Of a stretch of 64,000 nucleotides of DNA, positions 62,088 to 64,000 are shown piece by piece. This stretch comes from Paramoeba atlantica (taxonomy: Eukaryota; Discosea). The stretch covers positions 310,001-374,000 of the forward strand of contig CDRNVI010000083.1 of NCBI GenBank assembly GCA_977017575.1, given 5' to 3'. The notes under the pieces were generated by a model. It saw only the letters and a program-made list of their open reading frames with translations, had not been told where the DNA came from and did no database searches. Position 1 is the stretch's first letter, and each line of letters starts with the position of its first letter. A program made the position numbers and the translations under genes.

Positions 62088-62187
62088 ATTAGCCCTCATG
62101 CCGAGACTAGGGATCACACATCCAGATCTTCCTTCTCAACTGCTTTGCCCAGGATGTAACATTCTTTTGAAAGACGAATCAATATTG
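62086..62187 (+). pseudogene. LINE fragment: CCHC-finger region, plus strand
   Basis: 34 codons reading ALALMPRLGITHPDLP then SQLLCPGCNILLKDES. This matches NIMSRLKISHPQLPNSLLCPGC of the LINE-B fragment at 57.1 kb. Both ends are broken; a poly(T) follows. Too short to be reported as an ORF, but the match is specific. Confidence 0.82.
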
Positions 62188-62204
62188 CCTTTTTTTTTTG
62201 TTCT

Positions 62205-62225
62205 CTTCATCGAAGGTCCCCACTA
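62205..62225. repeat. Solo end of a TIR element
   Basis: CTTCATCGAAGGTCCCCACTA repeats the right terminus of the TIR transposon (62034-62055) with one or two changes and is also followed by CCC. The rest of that second element is absent. Confidence 0.78.
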
Positions 62226-62230
62226 CCCAA

Positions 62231-62372
62231 CATCATCTGGTATTTTTATCTTATGAGCCGTCATTACTGTTTTTTTTTTTGTGTTATCTTGTGTGCTTTT
62301 GGCCCGATTTCCGGAGTAACTTCAAAGATTCAGCATTGTAGACTTCCTACCCAATGTTCTTGGGCCATATAT
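62231..62372 (-). repeat. Duplicate LINE-A 3' end (last codons plus 3' UTR)
   Basis: About 142 bp matching 62494-62635: CATCATCT, GTCAT, T-run, TGTGTGCTTTTGG, then ATTCAGCATT and the reverse-strand codons for MAQEHWVGSL. Spacing is 263 bp. It is either a very short 5'-truncated LINE-A copy or a tandem duplication of the LINE 3' end. Confidence 0.87.
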
Positions 62373-64000
62373 ATAAACTTTTAGAACTTGATAAAATTGA
62401 TAACCATTGCACATACTCAGTTCCACTTTTTATCTATCTTTATCACCAATGACTGTCCTAAGATGTTGCAACGTCTTGAGATTAAAACCAAATCATCATC
62501 TAGCATTTTAGCTTATGTGCCGTCATCACTGTTTTTTTTTGTGTGTTATCTTGTGTGCTTTTGGCACGATTTCCGGAGTAACTTCAAAGATTCAGCATTG
62601 CAGACTTCCTACCCAATGTTCTTGGGCCATATATTGCCGCAGTTGCGAGAAGATAGTGTATGCGGAGAATTTTTCAATTTCCAATTGGAATGCTTCTCGA
62701 GTGTTTTCTACGTCTAGGCCTGCCCTATTTGCCAGTGTCTTGAGGAGTTCCTTAGTTTCCTTGTGAAGAAGACCACAATCTGTTACTGGTATGCAGCGAA
62801 AGTATTCTTGGTCCAATCCTTTTTCCTGCACATATTTCCGTTGCTTACGGTCTACCGCATTTTGGAGGAGGGCAACGCTTGTCTGCCGCTTGTAGCTCCC
62901 ACAACAAGTGTGCACCACTGTCACATCGTAGAGTATCTCCCCAACATTTGGCCACATTATGGCCAGATCAGGGCCTGAACGAATTCTCCGAGCACGACAA
63001 GGATGATGTTCTGCAGCTTCAGGTGAAATGGAACATTTGCACTTCGTGCAGAAGAAGGAAGAATGAAGGCGTGGTTCTATAGCGCAGGGTACTCCAGCTT
63101 TGGCACAAAGATCGGAAAGGTAGCGCACGATGTGGGAGTGCTTTCTCGTACAGTTCATCCCTGCACATCTTGAACACCCAGCTACATGTGAAATGATTCC
63201 ATGTGGTGTTTCCGTGGCGCCGCATCCTGGACAAGTAATTTCATTCGGCGCACCTTGGAGTGCGATACCAAGCCGCATCATGAGTGTATATCGGAAGAGA
63301 TACGGATTCACGTAATTATTTGTCGCTGCCAAGTGGAGATTTGCTTCTTTTGATCGCTTCATAATGCCCGCAAATCTATCCTTTTGCATCAGTTCTGAAG
63401 CCAGTGTTTCATGTTCTAACTTAATCTGCTTTTTGAAATCAGTACGTGCAGCTTGGCTGGAAATTTTCTTGTGGTTGGCACCTTTCCGCTCTCCCGTGAT
63501 ATCTACTGGAGCGTTAGTGGGTTTAAGTTGCTCATCAATAGATTTACGGGAAATCGCAAAAAGATAGCGTTGCTTCAATATCGTCGATGTTATGCCTAAG
63601 CCGCCCATCTTACATGGTAGAGAAGCTAGTCGGAGGGCTTCATCATCTGCATTGCACCATCGTCTCAACACTTTGTGGATTTCTTTATCAAATACCTCAG
63701 CGAGGGAAAACGTTGCCTCTGGAACGTGCACTCTAAGATGATAATCGTGACGTGGAAGAGTACACCGACGCAGGATTGCTAGCGACAGGTTACTTGGCCC
63801 CATCACCCGCAGACGACGAAAAAGGCATTCATGTTTACTCAGCTTTTCAATCAGTTTATGTTCCACAACTTTCGCACTTCCTATGTATCCACCTAACACT
63901 TTGATGGACTGTTCGCATGTTGTGACGCCAAGCTCCTTGAGGTTGGTTTTATTTAATACTTCGTTTGTGTTTCGGAACCACTCGCATTTTCCGTAGTTTA
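62373..64000 (-). mobile_element. LINE-A copy 4, minus strand, cut by the window edge
   Basis: ORF 3' end at 62592, with a 3' UTR that includes 62494-62591 and about 120 bp more, abutting the duplicate 3' end. The 5' part lies beyond 64000. Confidence 0.87.
62592..63998 (-). CDS. LINE-A copy 4 ORF, C-terminal part (partial)
   Basis: About 468 residues visible, from NYGKCEWFRNTNEV at the window edge to WVGSLQC and TGA. No internal start is needed; the frame is open to the edge. It covers the post-palm thumb (LGGYIGS, MGPSNLSLAILRRC), the CCHC finger CPGCGATE ... GCSRC, the second finger FCTKCKCSI and the nuclease RSGPDLAIMWPNVGEILYD with downstream VVHTCC. No stops interrupt it. It differs throughout from copies 1 and 2, so the LINE-A copies are not recent duplicates of one another. 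Confidence 0.88.
   Translation of the reverse strand, partial: NYGKCEWFRNTNEVLNKTNLKELGVTTCEQSIKVLGGYIGSAKVVEHKLIEKLSKHECLFRRLRVMGPSNLSLAILRRCTLPRHDYHLRVHVPEATFSLAEVFDKEIHKVLRRWCNADDEALRLASLPCKMGGLGITSTILKQRYLFAISRKSIDEQLKPTNAPVDITGERKGANHKKISSQAARTDFKKQIKLEHETLASELMQKDRFAGIMKRSKEANLHLAATNNYVNPYLFRYTLMMRLGIALQGAPNEITCPGCGATETPHGIISHVAGCSRCAGMNCTRKHSHIVRYLSDLCAKAGVPCAIEPRLHSSFFCTKCKCSISPEAAEHHPCRARRIRSGPDLAIMWPNVGEILYDVTVVHTCCGSYKRQTSVALLQNAVDRKQRKYVQEKGLDQEYFRCIPVTDCGLLHKETKELLKTLANRAGLDVENTREAFQLEIEKFSAYTIFSQLRQYMAQEHWVGSLQC

Overview
The window is eukaryotic repeat and retrotransposon sequence with no recognisable host gene, tRNA or rRNA. It most resembles a subtelomeric or satellite block of a unicellular eukaryote. 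The evidence is long 18-bp satellites, LINE-type retrotransposons with restriction-like endonucleases (RLE), a tyrosine-recombinase (DIRS/VIPER/TATE-like) retroelement with split direct repeats, and a TIR-bearing non-autonomous DNA transposon. I cannot name the species. Coding sequence fits the standard genetic code.

Layout. 1-17110: one array of an 18-bp unit (C-rich strand CCCTTTCTTTTGTTAAGA on +), with kilobase-scale higher-order duplications. 17111-21076: an almost intact single-ORF RLE LINE (family 'LINE-A', copy 1, +), followed by a fold-back of the satellite. 21168-30195: a fossil tyrosine-recombinase retroelement in the satellite, carrying a nested, unrelated RLE LINE ('LINE-C', about 25.3-29.4 kb). 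30196-50203: five tandem, nearly identical minus-strand copies of a second LINE family ('LINE-B', related to LINE-A), separated by 18-bp arrays; each unit is about 3.9-4.5 kb, so the block is a macrosatellite. 50204-54409: a damaged minus-strand LINE-A (copy 2). 54410-55923: an 84-unit 18-bp array. 55924-58580: the 5' part of a plus-strand LINE-A (copy 3), interrupted by an antisense 5'-truncated LINE-B with an 8-bp target-site duplication. 58581-60050: an unrecognised segment with an internal repeat. 60051-62087: a second, different 18-bp satellite (TAATAAACAAAAAGGGGG) split by a 1.1-kb TIR element. 62086-64000: LINE fragments and a minus-strand LINE-A (copy 4) running off the right edge.

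How it works together. The main story is targeting. The 5' junctions of LINE-A and LINE-B copies, in both orientations, fall in the same two or three bases of the 18-bp unit (CTT/TTG). The spacer between LINE-A copy 2 and LINE-B copy 5 is 26 bp, i.e. one unit plus 8 bp, and 8 bp is also the length of the one unambiguous target-site duplication. The satellite therefore looks like a dedicated landing pad for at least two LINE families and perhaps a TATE-like element, as telomere repeats are for TRAS/SART, MoTeR, Cnl1 and TATE elements elsewhere. Whether the 18-bp repeat is the telomere itself cannot be decided from this window.
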